Source: Nannocystis punicea (GTDB taxonomy: Bacteria > Myxococcota_A > Polyangia > Nannocystales > Nannocystaceae). Taken from it: a stretch of DNA of 64,000 nt. The stretch covers positions 7,006,001 to 7,070,000 of the forward strand of contig NZ_CP114040.1 in NCBI RefSeq assembly GCF_026965555.1, in the 5' to 3' direction. Position numbers and translations under genes: made by a program. The notes under the pieces are model-generated. The model worked only from the letters and a program-made list of their open reading frames with translations, was not told the DNA's origin and did no database searches. This document shows, in pieces, positions 8,723 to 18,181 of this stretch; the first letter of the stretch is position 1, and every line of letters begins with the position of its first letter.

Positions 8723-9706
8723 ATGCACGCCCGCCTCGCGCTCGTCGTCCTGCCCCTCGTCGCCTGCTCCACCGCCGCCGACGACAGCGCCCTGACCGAC
8801 GGCAGCGCCACGCATGTCTCCACGGACATGTCCACGAGCACAGGTCCCAAAGACCCGACCACCACCGACGGCCCCGCCACCACCACCGACGAGCCGCCCG
8901 TCACCACCGGCCTCACCCCCGGCACCACCACCGACGAGCCGCCGGTCACCACCTCCCCGCCCGCAGGCCCGTGCGGCCAGCCGCCGCCGTTCACCGGCGT
9001 CATGGCGCAGACCCTCGACGTCGCCGGCGTGCAGCGCGACTACGACCTCGTCATCCCCGCCGACTACGACCCCGACACCGCCTATCCGCTGGTGTTCGCC
9101 TGGCACGGCCGCGGCGGCAACGGCGAGCTCGCGCGGCTGTACTTCAAGGTCGAGGAGGCCAGCGCCGGCCAGGCGATCTTCGTCTATCCGGACGGCCTCC
9201 CGCTCGCCGACATGGGCGGCCAGACCGGCTGGGACCTCGACCCCGCCAACGAAGACGTCGCCCTCTTCGACGCCATCCTCGCCGACGTCTCGGGCCGGCT
9301 CTGCATCGACGCCGCGCGCGTCTTCAGCACCGGCCACAGCTTCGGCGGCTACATGTCGAACACGCTCGGCTGCGCCCGCGGCGGCATCGTCCGCGCGATC
9401 GCCCCCGTCGCCGGCGGCGGCCCGTTCGGCGCATGCACCGGCCAGGTCGCCGCCTGGCTCGCCCACGGCACCGGCGACACCACAGTCCCCTTCTCGCAGG
9501 GCGAGGGCGCGCGCGACCACTGGTCGTCCGCCAATTCCTGCGGTGACACCAGCGCCCCCGTCGACCCCGCCCCCTGCGTCGCCTATGACGATTGCGAGGC
9601 CGGCTTCCCCGTGCATTGGTGCCAGCACGACGAGCCCGACCTCGGCGGCCACGGCTGGCCCGACTGGGCCGGGGGCGCGATCTGGAGCTTCTTCGCCGCG
9701 CTGTGA
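8723..9706 (+). CDS. Lipoprotein esterase of the PHB-depolymerase/feruloyl-esterase (LpqC) type
   Basis: 327 residues from ATG 8723, giving a lipoprotein signal (MHARLALVVLPLVAC) with Cys as the acylation site. Residues about 20-80 are a Thr/Pro/Asp linker with two TTTDEPPVTT repeats, typical of myxobacterial surface lipoproteins. The catalytic alpha/beta-hydrolase follows: WHGRGGNGELAR oxyanion region, nucleophile in GHSFGGYMS, Asp in HGTGDTTVPF and His in GGHGWPDW. This subfamily cleaves extracellular polyesters or acyl/feruloyl esters on polysaccharides. The linker carries the dispersed palindrome at about 8815-8834 (ATGTCTCCACGGACATGTCC), translated as VSTDMS. Likely an exposed degradative enzyme. 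Confidence 0.88.
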   Translation: MHARLALVVLPLVACSTAADDSALTDGSATHVSTDMSTSTGPKDPTTTDGPATTTDEPPVTTGLTPGTTTDEPPVTTSPPAGPCGQPPPFTGVMAQTLDVAGVQRDYDLVIPADYDPDTAYPLVFAWHGRGGNGELARLYFKVEEASAGQAIFVYPDGLPLADMGGQTGWDLDPANEDVALFDAILADVSGRLCIDAARVFSTGHSFGGYMSNTLGCARGGIVRAIAPVAGGGPFGACTGQVAAWLAHGTGDTTVPFSQGEGARDHWSSANSCGDTSAPVDPAPCVAYDDCEAGFPVHWCQHDEPDLGGHGWPDWAGGAIWSFFAAL

Positions 9707-9838
9707 CGGCGGGCGTCGGCGAGCCGCACATCGCCCGGGCAGTCGGCGGAGGAACGACCACACGGGCTCCCATTCCCATCGGCGTCTGCCCGCTCGCACC
9801 ATCGCGGAGTCGCCACCTCGCCGTGGTAGCCTGGTGCG

Positions 9839-10585
9839 GTGCTCACTCTCGGCGTCGATCTCGCCAGCCAGCCGCCCAAGACCGGCGTCGCGCGGATCGT
9901 CTGGGACGCCGGCAAGGCCGTCGTCGCGGACGTGCGCCGCGGCGCCGACGACGACGAGATCGTCGCGCTCGCGGCAGAGGCCGGCGCGCTCGGCATCGAC
10001 GCGCCGTTCGGCTGGCCGCGCCGCTTCCTCGAGTTCGTGGCGGCCCATCACGGCAGCGGGGTGCCGCCGACCCGGTGGTCCGACCCGCACCGCGACGCCC
10101 TGCGCTTCCGCCTCACCGATCATCACGTACGGGCCCGCACCGGTCGCTGGCCGCTGTCGGTCTCGTCGGACCTGATCGGCGTCCCGGCCATGCGCTGCGC
10201 CGCGCTGCTGACCCGCCTCGGCGTCCGCGACCGCGCCGGCGACGGCCGTGTCTACGAGGTCTACCCTGCGGCGGCCCTGCCGGGCTGGGGCCTGCCGGTC
10301 GCCAGCTACAAGGGCGATCGCCTGCCGACCCGCCTCGCCCTGCTGGACGCGCTGAAGCGCGCCGCTCCGTGGCTCGATCTCCCGGCCCCGCTGCGCGCCC
10401 GCTGCGAGGCCAGCGACGATTGCCTCGACGCCTTGCTCGCCGCCCTGGTCGCCCGTGCCGCCGCTCTCGGCCTGACTGCGCGCCCGCGCGACGAGGACCT
10501 GCCGCAGGCGCGCGAGGAGGGCTGGATCGCCCTGCCCGGACCGGGCTCGCTGGACCGCCTGCTCACCGGCGGATCGCCGGCATGA
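9839..10585 (+). CDS. DUF429 family protein (RNase H-fold predicted nuclease)
   Basis: 248 residues starting at GTG 9839. It begins with the RNase H-like first strand LTLGVDLASQPPKTGVA, and has IDAPFGWP, RFRLTDHHVRARTG, SSDLIGVPAM, a VYEVYPAA strand and DDCLDALLAALVA near the end. These are the conserved blocks of DUF429, predicted metal-dependent RNase H-fold enzymes of unknown substrate; the acidic residues in GVDLA, IDAP and DDCLDA are the likely metal ligands. No partner gene is adjacent. The start is inferred from the need to include the first strand; no strong Shine-Dalgarno is visible. Confidence 0.85.
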   Translation: MLTLGVDLASQPPKTGVARIVWDAGKAVVADVRRGADDDEIVALAAEAGALGIDAPFGWPRRFLEFVAAHHGSGVPPTRWSDPHRDALRFRLTDHHVRARTGRWPLSVSSDLIGVPAMRCAALLTRLGVRDRAGDGRVYEVYPAAALPGWGLPVASYKGDRLPTRLALLDALKRAAPWLDLPAPLRARCEASDDCLDALLAALVARAAALGLTARPRDEDLPQAREEGWIALPGPGSLDRLLTGGSPA

Positions 10586-10996
10586 ACGTCGCCTCTGGCA
10601 TGTCGCCTCGGACATGCTCTCGAAGCCATGTTCTATAAAACATGCCCATATTGACATGTCCCATCAGCCATCCATACCGCCAGCAGGCCCCCGCCGGCAC
10701 CACCAGCCCCGCCGCGTGCGACCGCAGCTCCAACGCGGCCGGACCTGCCTCTTCGGCCAGGGACGCCGCCACGCGCTCCATCCACGGCCTGAGCAGCCGC
10801 GGCCGCAGCGATGGCCGCTCCCGGGGGAGCCCCGCGTCCGCGGGCGCGAATTGTCTAAATCTTTAGCTGCGAGGCGAAGCGGCGTGTCTACCCTGAGTAC
10901 GCTGAGGATGGGTGTGTCCGCGCCGAGCGGACCCGACAGTCATCTGCGGCAGGCGGGGAGAGGGCCCGGGCCCCGCCTCCTCCTGGACCTCGACGC
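10586..10996. repeat. Intergenic cluster of CATGTCC palindromes upstream of the hybrid kinase
   Basis: 411 bp. Between 10595 and 10665 there are several CATG-centred palindromes: GGCATGTCGCCTCGGACATG and CATGTTCTATAAAACATG, then ACATGTCCC. A 72-codon minus-strand frame (10563-10781) reads through these and overlaps the DUF429 end; its N-terminal part looks protein-like (MERVAASLAEEAGPAALELR) but it is too weak to call. The stretch near 10850-10870 (TTGTCTAAATCTTTAG) is the AT-richest part and may be the promoter of the downstream kinase. Confidence 0.5.
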
Positions 10997-13900
10997 ATGA
11001 GTACGGGCATGCGAGCAAGGCCTTCGATGAGCGCCGTGAGAGGCTACGCGCTCCGCGAGAAGATCGAGGAAACGGCCACGTTCACCGTCTATCGTGCGCG
11101 CCGCGACAGCGACGGCGCGGCGGTCTTGCTGAAGTTCTTGCGCACGGAGGGCTCGACCGGCGCCGAGGTCGCGCGCTTCAAGCACGAGTACGAGCGCATC
11201 GCTCGCCTCGCCTCGCCTCGCCTCGTCGCAGCGTACGGCGTCGAGGAGCTCGCCGGCGCCTCGATCGTCGTCCTCGAGGACTTCTCGGGCACCGATCTGG
11301 CCCAGCTCCTCGCCGCGCGCCCGTCCCACCGCTTGTCCCTCCTCGAGGCCCTCGATCTGGCCGTCGCCCTCGCCGAGGGCCTCGCCGCCGTGCACGCGGC
11401 GGGGCTCATCCACCGCGACCTGCGCCCGCAGAACGTCCTCGTCGGCGCCCGCGGCGCGGTGAAGATCACGGGCTTCGGCGTCGACGCCGAGCTCACCCGC
11501 GCCCACGAGCAGCTCTACGCCCCGGCGGTGCTCGGCGACGTCCTGCCCTACGTCTCGCCCGAGCAGACCGGCCGCATGAACCGCGGCGTCGACTACCGGA
11601 CCGACTTCTACGCGCTCGGCGTCCTCGTCTACCAGGCGCTCACCGGCAGGCGCCCCTTCGAGGCGCTGGACCCGATGGAGCTCATCCACGCCCACCTCGC
11701 CCTCGCCCCCACGCCGCTGACTCGGGTCGATTCGACGATCCCCGAGGCCGTCTCCGGCATCGTTCTCAAGCTGCTCGCCAAGAACGCCGAGGACCGCTAT
11801 CAGAGCGCCGAGGGCTTGCTCGCCGACCTCGAGCGCTGCCGCGACGCGCTGCGCAGCACGGGGACGATCGAGCCCTTCGTCGCCGGCCAGCGCGATCGCC
11901 AGGATCTGTTCCGGATCCACCCGAAGCTCTACGGCCGCGAGCACGACATCGAGGCGCTCACCGCCGCCTTCGAGCGCTCGCTCGCGGGCAGCCGCGAGCT
12001 CGTCCTCGTCTCCGGCTACTCGGGGATCGGCAAGTCCGCGCTCGTGCACGAGGTCTTGAAGCCGCTCGCGCGCCAGAAGGGCTACTTCACCGGCGGCAAG
12101 TACGACCAACACCACCGCGACATGCCCTACAGCGGGGTGATCCAGGCCTTCGACGACCTCGTGCGGCAGATCCTCGCCGAGAGCGAGGCCCGCGTCCTCG
12201 GCTGGCGCCGCGCGATCCTCGAGGCGCTCGGCGCCAACGCGCAGGTCGTCTGCGACGTCGTCCCGTCGCTCTCGCACGTGATCGGCGCCCAGCCGCCGGT
12301 CCCCGCGCTCGGCCCGATCGAGGCGCAGAACCGCCTGAAGCGGTGCTTCCTGCGCTTCGTCGCCGTGTTCGCCCGCCGCGCTCACCCGCTCGTGCTGTTC
12401 CTCGACGACCTGCAGTGGATCGACGCCGCCAGCCTCGGCCTGCTGCGCGACCTCCTCGCCGACGACTCGCTCGAGGCGCTGTTCTTCTGCGGCGCGTATC
12501 GCGACAACGAGGTCTCGCCCGGGCACCCGTTCCTCCTGGCGCTGCGGGACGTCGGGGTCTGCGTGCGCAACATCGTCCTCGCCCCGCTCGCGCGCCCGCA
12601 GCTGATCGAGATGCTCTCGGACAGCCTGAGGCGCAGCGACGTCGGCCCGCTCGCCGACGCGGTGCTGACCCGGACCGGCGGCAACCCGTTCTTCGTCCAG
12701 GAGTTCGTCCGCTCGCTGTACGACCACGGCGTCCTCGCCTACGCCGCCGGCTCGGGCTGGCGCTGGGACCTCGCCGCCATCGACGCGCTCGGGTACACCG
12801 ACAACGTCGTCGACCTCATGGTCCGCACCATCGCGCGCCTGCCCCCGGCGACGGTCCAGGCGCTCGAGCTCGCCGCGGCGATCGGCCACCGCTTCGACCT
12901 CGACGTGCTCGCCGCGGTCAGCGAGTGCTCGCCGGCGGACGCGTGCGCCCGCCTCGATCCCGCCGTCGGCGAGGGCCTCGTGATCGCCGGCCGCGACGGC
13001 TACCGCTTCGCCCACGACAAGGTCCAGGAGGGCGCCTACGCGATGGTCCCGGAGGCGGACCGACCCGGCTTCCACCTCCGGATCGGCCGGCTGCTCGCGG
13101 ACAAGCTCGACCTCTCGGACAGCCAGAGCCTGTTCGACGTCGTCGGCCACCTGAACAGCGCCGGCGACCTCGTGTCGGACCCCGCCGAGCGCCTGCTCCT
13201 GGCGCGCAGGAGCCTCGAGGCCGCGCGCCGGGCCGAGGACGCCGCCGCCTTCGGCGCCGCCCTGCGCTACCTGCAGTCCGGCCTCCTGCGCCTCCCGCCC
13301 GACGCCTGGACCTCCCAGCACCCGCTCCGCCTCGAGTACGCCAAGCGGACCGCGCTCATGCTCTCGCTCTGCGGCCGGCACGACGACGCCCTCGCCGTCC
13401 TCTCGGATTCTCTCGAGCGGACCGCGAGCCGGCTCGAGCGCACCGACGTCCTGCGGCTCAAGATGAAGGTGCAGGTCCTCAAGAACGACCTGCCCGCCGC
13501 GCTCGCCGAGGGGCTCGCCGCCCTGCGCCCGTTCGGCATCGACCTGCCGCCGTTCCCCGACCAGGCCGCGCTCGACGCCCAGGTCGGCGCGACGATGGAT
13601 CTGGTCCGCGAGCGGACGATCGAGGCGCTGCTGGGCCTGCCGCCGCTGCGGGACCCCGAGGTCGGCGCCCTCCAGGACGTCCTGCAGGAGCTGTTCGTCC
13701 CCTGCTACTTCCTGGCCACCCGCAACTTCGGCATCACCGTCGCCAAGGCGCTCGAGAACACGCTCCGCCACGGCCTGTCGCAGACAGCCCTCCACGCCTG
13801 CGTGTTCTTCGGGATGCTGCTGTGCGCGCGCGGGGACATCGAGCTCGGCGTCCGCGTCGGACGCACGGCCGTCGCCCTCCCCGAGCGCTACCCGGACAAG

Positions 13901-16900
13901 GGCTCCGAGTCGATGCTCTGCAACATGTGGGGCGCCTTCATCCAGCCGTGGCAGGAGGGCTACGCCGCCTGCAGGGAGCCGCTGCTGGTCGGCATGCACG
14001 CCGGCCTCGAGACCGGCCAGTACATCTGGGCCTTCTACAACACGGTCAACCTGATCACGAACAGCCTCCTGCGCGGCCTCCCGCTGTCCGACCTGATCGC
14101 CGAGGCGAGGAGCCTGCAGTCGGTCTGCAAGCTCGACGAGTTCAACACCATCACCTGGATCGTCGGCGCCGTCGGACAGCTCGCGCATCAGCTCTCGGTC
14201 GCGACCGCGTGCCCCGCCGCGCTCAAGGGCGAGTGGATCGACATCGACGAGGTCGTGGAGGAGGCGCGCCGGATCGACAACCAGGCGTCCCTCGTCTTCG
14301 CCCGCTTCTACATCGTGGTCCTCGACGTCTTCCAGGGCGCCTTCGAGGCCGCGGCCCGCATCGCGCTCGCGCTCAACCTCGAGATCCCGGCGGTGGCGGC
14401 CTGGCACGGCAACCCCGGGTTCCACTTCTACGGCGGCGTCGCGCTCACCCAGGCCGCGGACGTGGTCGCCCCGGACGAGCGCGCCCGCTTCCTCGCCCGC
14501 GCCGAGGCGTTCGCCGCCAGCCTCGCGCGCTGGGCCGAGCTCTGCCCGGACAACCTGGCGCACCGCAGCGCCCTGCTGAGCGCCGAGCTGCTGCGCGTCC
14601 GCGGCGACGCGCGCGCCGCGGGCGATCGCTACGACGAGGCCATCGCCCTCGCCCAGCGCGGCGGCTACCTCCACGACGAGGCGCTGGCCAACGAGCTCGC
14701 CGGCCTGTCCTTCCGCGCCCTCGGCAAGACCACCATCGCCCGCGCCTACCTCACCGAGGCCCACCGCGCCTACGGGCGCTGGGGCGCGACCGAGGCGATG
14801 CGCCGCCTCGAACGCTCGTACCCCGACCTCATCCCCGGCGAGCCCCTCGCCGCGCCCGCCCTCGACATCGGCTCGGTGCTCAAGGCCTCGCAGGCCATCT
14901 CCGGCGAGATCGTCCTCGACCGCCTGCTCGACGCCCTCATGCGGATCCTGGTCGAGAACGCCGGCGCGCGACGCGGCGTGCTGCTGCTGTCGCGCGACGA
15001 ACGGCTCGTCGTCGAGGCCGAGCATCGCATCGGCGAGGCGGCCGTCCACGTCCTCGGCGCCGCGCCCCTCGACGGTCGCCCGGACCTGCCGCGCAGCGTC
15101 CTCACCTACGTGGCGCGGACCCGCGAGACCGTCCTCCTCGACGATCGCGCCATCGACGGGCCCTTCGGGCGCGACCCCTGCTTCGCCCGCGCCGCGCCGC
15201 GCTCCTCGCTCGCCGCCCCGATCGTCTGCAAGGGCCGCCTTATCGGCGTCCTCTACCTCGAGAACGACCTCGCCCGCTCCGCCTTCACCCCCGACCGCGT
15301 CGAGCTGCTCCGCCTGCTCTCGGCCCAGGCGGCCATCTCCATCGAGAACGCGCGCCTCTACGCCGACCTGCAGCAGGAGAACGCGGAGCGCCGGCACGCG
15401 GAGGCGGTCTTGCGCGACAACCAGGCGCTCCTCCAGTCCATCGTCGACAACACCACCGCCGTCGTGTTCGCCAAGGACCGGGCCGGCCGCTACATGCTCG
15501 TCAACCGCGGCTTCGAGGAGCTGTTCCACCTCCGCCGCAGGGATGTGATCGGCAAGACCGACCACGAGCTCTTCCCGCGCGTGCACGCCGACGTCTATCG
15601 CGCCAACGATCTGCGGGTGATGGCGCAGAACCGGCTGATGGAGATCGAGGAGGTCGCGCCGCGGGACGACGGCGTACGCACGTACATCTCCCTCAAGTTC
15701 CCGCTCCGCGATCCCACCGGCAAGCCCGACGGCGTCTGCGGGATCTCGACCGACGTCACCGCCCGCAAGCGCGCCGAGGAGGTCCTGCGCCGCTCCTACT
15801 CGCTCCTCGAGGCCACGCTCGAATCGACCGCGGACGGCATCCTCGTCGTCGACCCCTCGCAACGCATCATCCGCTACAACCGCAGGTTCGCGGAGATGTG
15901 GCACCTCCCCGCCGAGCTCCTCGCCACCGGCTCCGCCGAGGCGTGCCGCAAGTACGTCTGCGATCAGCTGTGCGATCCGGCGGGCTTCTTGCGCAGCTCC
16001 GAGGCCCTCTACACCACGCCCGAGGAGACCTGTATCACCAGCATCTCGTTCACCGACGGGCGGGTCTTCGAGCGTTACTCGCAGCCGCAGCGCCTCGGCG
16101 AGCGCGTGGTCGGGCGGGTCTGGAGCTTCCGCGACGTCACCGCGCGCGTGCACGCCGAGCGGCAGCGCGATCAACTCCTCATGGACGAGCGGCGCGCGCG
16201 GGCGGCGGCGGAGGAGGCCGTCCGCCAGCGGGACGACTTCATCTCGATCGCCTCGCACGAGCTCCGCACCCCGCTCACCAGCCTGCAGCTCGCCGTCGAA
16301 TCACTGGAGAAGCGGCTCGCGCGGGGCCTCGACGTCGAGCGCGTCCGTTCGGTCGTCGTCCTCTCCAGCCGCCAGATCCAGCGCCTCGCCGACCTCGTCG
16401 ACATGCTCCTCGACGTCTCGCGGATCCAGGCCGGGAGGCTCGAGCTGAACCGCGTGCCCGTCGATCTGCGCCAGCTCGTCGCCGAGACCGCCGCCCAGTT
16501 CGACGATCAGTTCGCGCAGTCGGGCAGCACCCTCATCATGCGCGCGGAGCAGCCGGTCGTCGGCCAGTGGGACCCGTACCGCCTGGAGCAGGTCGTCACC
16601 AACCTCATCGCCAACGCGCTCAAGTTCGGGGAACAGCGGCCGATCGAGATCGCGGTCAGCGCGGAAGCCGGGGTCGCCCGGCTGTCCGTCACGGACCACG
16701 GGATCGGCATCTCGACCGAGGTGCAGGCCCAGCTCTTCGAGCGATTCCGCCGCGGCGTCTCGTCGCGGCACTACGGGGGGCTCGGCCTCGGCCTCTACAT
16801 CACGCGCTCGATCGTCGAGGCGCACGGCGGGCGCGTCCGCCTGTCGAGCGAGGTCGGTCGGGGCTCGACGTTCTGCGTCGAGCTGCCGCTCTCGACCGAA

Positions 16901-16963
16901 GACGCGGTGGCCGGCAACGCCCCGCCCTGTCCAGCCCCGAGCTCCACCGCGCCGCCGCTGTAG
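10997..16963 (+). CDS. Giant hybrid sensor: degenerate Ser/Thr kinase, AAA/STAND-like ATPase, GAF, two PAS, histidine kinase
   Basis: 1988 residues. Domains in order: Ser/Thr kinase-like (about 20-290) with Lys46 and HRDLRPQN at 139-146, but GFG at 159-161 where DFG is normal and no Gly-rich loop; ATPase with Walker A GYSGIGKS (340-347) and Walker B LVLFLDDLQW; a long helical TPR-like middle; GAF from about 1290; PAS domains from about 1475 and 1600; coiled coil (DERRARAAAEEAVRQRDD); HisKA with SHELRTPL (His1754); and HATPase with NLIANALKFG, DHGIGI and GLGLGLY. The family, known in cyanobacteria and myxobacteria, signals through the histidine kinase to an unlinked response regulator. Loss of the metal-binding Asp suggests the first domain is a pseudokinase. 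No response regulator or receiver domain is adjacent. Confidence 0.95.
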   Translation: MSTGMRARPSMSAVRGYALREKIEETATFTVYRARRDSDGAAVLLKFLRTEGSTGAEVARFKHEYERIARLASPRLVAAYGVEELAGASIVVLEDFSGTDLAQLLAARPSHRLSLLEALDLAVALAEGLAAVHAAGLIHRDLRPQNVLVGARGAVKITGFGVDAELTRAHEQLYAPAVLGDVLPYVSPEQTGRMNRGVDYRTDFYALGVLVYQALTGRRPFEALDPMELIHAHLALAPTPLTRVDSTIPEAVSGIVLKLLAKNAEDRYQSAEGLLADLERCRDALRSTGTIEPFVAGQRDRQDLFRIHPKLYGREHDIEALTAAFERSLAGSRELVLVSGYSGIGKSALVHEVLKPLARQKGYFTGGKYDQHHRDMPYSGVIQAFDDLVRQILAESEARVLGWRRAILEALGANAQVVCDVVPSLSHVIGAQPPVPALGPIEAQNRLKRCFLRFVAVFARRAHPLVLFLDDLQWIDAASLGLLRDLLADDSLEALFFCGAYRDNEVSPGHPFLLALRDVGVCVRNIVLAPLARPQLIEMLSDSLRRSDVGPLADAVLTRTGGNPFFVQEFVRSLYDHGVLAYAAGSGWRWDLAAIDALGYTDNVVDLMVRTIARLPPATVQALELAAAIGHRFDLDVLAAVSECSPADACARLDPAVGEGLVIAGRDGYRFAHDKVQEGAYAMVPEADRPGFHLRIGRLLADKLDLSDSQSLFDVVGHLNSAGDLVSDPAERLLLARRSLEAARRAEDAAAFGAALRYLQSGLLRLPPDAWTSQHPLRLEYAKRTALMLSLCGRHDDALAVLSDSLERTASRLERTDVLRLKMKVQVLKNDLPAALAEGLAALRPFGIDLPPFPDQAALDAQVGATMDLVRERTIEALLGLPPLRDPEVGALQDVLQELFVPCYFLATRNFGITVAKALENTLRHGLSQTALHACVFFGMLLCARGDIELGVRVGRTAVALPERYPDKGSESMLCNMWGAFIQPWQEGYAACREPLLVGMHAGLETGQYIWAFYNTVNLITNSLLRGLPLSDLIAEARSLQSVCKLDEFNTITWIVGAVGQLAHQLSVATACPAALKGEWIDIDEVVEEARRIDNQASLVFARFYIVVLDVFQGAFEAAARIALALNLEIPAVAAWHGNPGFHFYGGVALTQAADVVAPDERARFLARAEAFAASLARWAELCPDNLAHRSALLSAELLRVRGDARAAGDRYDEAIALAQRGGYLHDEALANELAGLSFRALGKTTIARAYLTEAHRAYGRWGATEAMRRLERSYPDLIPGEPLAAPALDIGSVLKASQAISGEIVLDRLLDALMRILVENAGARRGVLLLSRDERLVVEAEHRIGEAAVHVLGAAPLDGRPDLPRSVLTYVARTRETVLLDDRAIDGPFGRDPCFARAAPRSSLAAPIVCKGRLIGVLYLENDLARSAFTPDRVELLRLLSAQAAISIENARLYADLQQENAERRHAEAVLRDNQALLQSIVDNTTAVVFAKDRAGRYMLVNRGFEELFHLRRRDVIGKTDHELFPRVHADVYRANDLRVMAQNRLMEIEEVAPRDDGVRTYISLKFPLRDPTGKPDGVCGISTDVTARKRAEEVLRRSYSLLEATLESTADGILVVDPSQRIIRYNRRFAEMWHLPAELLATGSAEACRKYVCDQLCDPAGFLRSSEALYTTPEETCITSISFTDGRVFERYSQPQRLGERVVGRVWSFRDVTARVHAERQRDQLLMDERRARAAAEEAVRQRDDFISIASHELRTPLTSLQLAVESLEKRLARGLDVERVRSVVVLSSRQIQRLADLVDMLLDVSRIQAGRLELNRVPVDLRQLVAETAAQFDDQFAQSGSTLIMRAEQPVVGQWDPYRLEQVVTNLIANALKFGEQRPIEIAVSAEAGVARLSVTDHGIGISTEVQAQLFERFRRGVSSRHYGGLGLGLYITRSIVEAHGGRVRLSSEVGRGSTFCVELPLSTEDAVAGNAPPCPAPSSTAPPL

Positions 16964-17158
16964 CGCCGCGGAGCGCGAGCGCCTCGCGCTGCGGACCGGC
17001 GCCCCTCATTCCTTATCGAACGAGGACCGCCCATTTCTTTCACGGCTCGCACGGTCGACGAGAACCCCGCCGGAGACTCGTCCTCGCGCACGCGCTCGCT
17101 CCCGTCCGCGCTGCCAACGGCTTGAACGCCCACCGGCGGCCCCGTTATCGTCGCCGCC

Positions 17159-18181
17159 GTGGATCGTCGCGCGCACCTCGTCCTGCTCGCCGCGCTGCTG
17201 CCGGCCTGCAGCGATCGCCGGGACGAGCCCCCGCGCCCCGTCGCCGCCGCCTGGCTCCCGCGCGAGGACGAGTGCGCCGCCTGCCACGTCGAGATCGCCG
17301 ACGCCTGGGCGCGCTCGCGTCACCACGCCGCCTTCACCAACTCCGACTTCCAGCACGCCTACGAACGCGAGCCGACCCCGTTCTGCCGCGAGTGTCACGC
17401 CCCCGAGCACGCCCGCTTGCCCGCCGGTGAGGCCGAGGCGCTCGGCGTCGGCTGTCTCGCCTGTCACGGCGGTCCTGCGACCCTCGTCACCGCGGCGAGC
17501 CGCACCGGCAGCGACGCCCCGCACCTGCTCCGGCGCGACCCGGCCTTCGCCACCCGCACCTGCGCGCGCTGCCACGAGTTCGACTTCCCCGCCGACAGCG
17601 GCCGCGTCCCCGGCACCATGATGCAGACCACCCTGCGAGAGCACCGCGCCTCCGCGCACGCCGATCGCAGCTGCGCTGACTGTCACATGCCGGCGGCGGC
17701 CCACGACTTCGCCTCCACCCGCGATCCTTCGGCCATGCAGCGGGCCCTCGCAGTCGTCGCCCGCCGCGACGGCGACGCCCTCGAGCTCGAGCTGCGCACC
17801 CGCGACGTCGGCCACGCCTTCCCGACCGGCGATCTCTTCCGCCGCCTCGCGGTCCACGCCGAGCTCGTCGACGTCGACGGCCGCGAGCTCGCCCGCGGCG
17901 TCCGCTACCTCGCGCGCCACTTCGTCCCGCGGCATCACCCCGACGGCCGCCTGCGCCACGCCGCCACCCTCCCCGTCGTCGACGACCGCGTCCACGGGGC
18001 CGCCCGCGTGCGCCTCGACCTGCGTTCCGACGCGCCTGCCCCCGCCGCCGAGCTGGTGTGGCGAGTCGACCTCGAACGCGTCGACGCGCGCGATCCCGAC
18101 CGCCCCGAAGCCTCGACGATCGCTGATACCATTCGCCTCGCCGAGGGGCGCCTGCCACCAATCACGCCTGCGAGCCGATGA
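17159..18181 (+). CDS. Multihaem c-type cytochrome lipoprotein (five CXXCH)
   Basis: 340 residues from GTG 17159, with a lipoprotein signal (AHLVLLAALLPAC). Five haem-attachment motifs are visible in the first 185 residues: CAACH, CRECH, CLACH, CARCH and CADCH, with many His residues as possible distal ligands (SRHHAAF, EHRASAHAD). The first part resembles cytochrome c554-type multihaem electron carriers; the C-terminal third (GHAFPTGDLFRRLAVHAEL onward) is a beta-rich domain often fused to these. Probable role: periplasmic or outer-membrane electron transfer. Its stop overlaps the next start in ATGATGA, so the two are translationally coupled. Confidence 0.9.
   Translation: MDRRAHLVLLAALLPACSDRRDEPPRPVAAAWLPREDECAACHVEIADAWARSRHHAAFTNSDFQHAYEREPTPFCRECHAPEHARLPAGEAEALGVGCLACHGGPATLVTAASRTGSDAPHLLRRDPAFATRTCARCHEFDFPADSGRVPGTMMQTTLREHRASAHADRSCADCHMPAAAHDFASTRDPSAMQRALAVVARRDGDALELELRTRDVGHAFPTGDLFRRLAVHAELVDVDGRELARGVRYLARHFVPRHHPDGRLRHAATLPVVDDRVHGAARVRLDLRSDAPAPAAELVWRVDLERVDARDPDRPEASTIADTIRLAEGRLPPITPASR

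Noticed and set aside
10563..10781. A 72-codon minus-strand frame (MERVAASLAEEAG...)
   Set aside because: Its second half is translated CATGTCC repeats and it overlaps the DUF429 3' end; too weak to call a gene.
10940..16258. A 1772-codon open frame on the minus strand opposite the hybrid kinase
   Set aside because: It is the antisense shadow of a GC-rich gene; its translation is Ala/Gly/Val/Arg/Glu-rich without domains, while the plus frame has every kinase motif in order.
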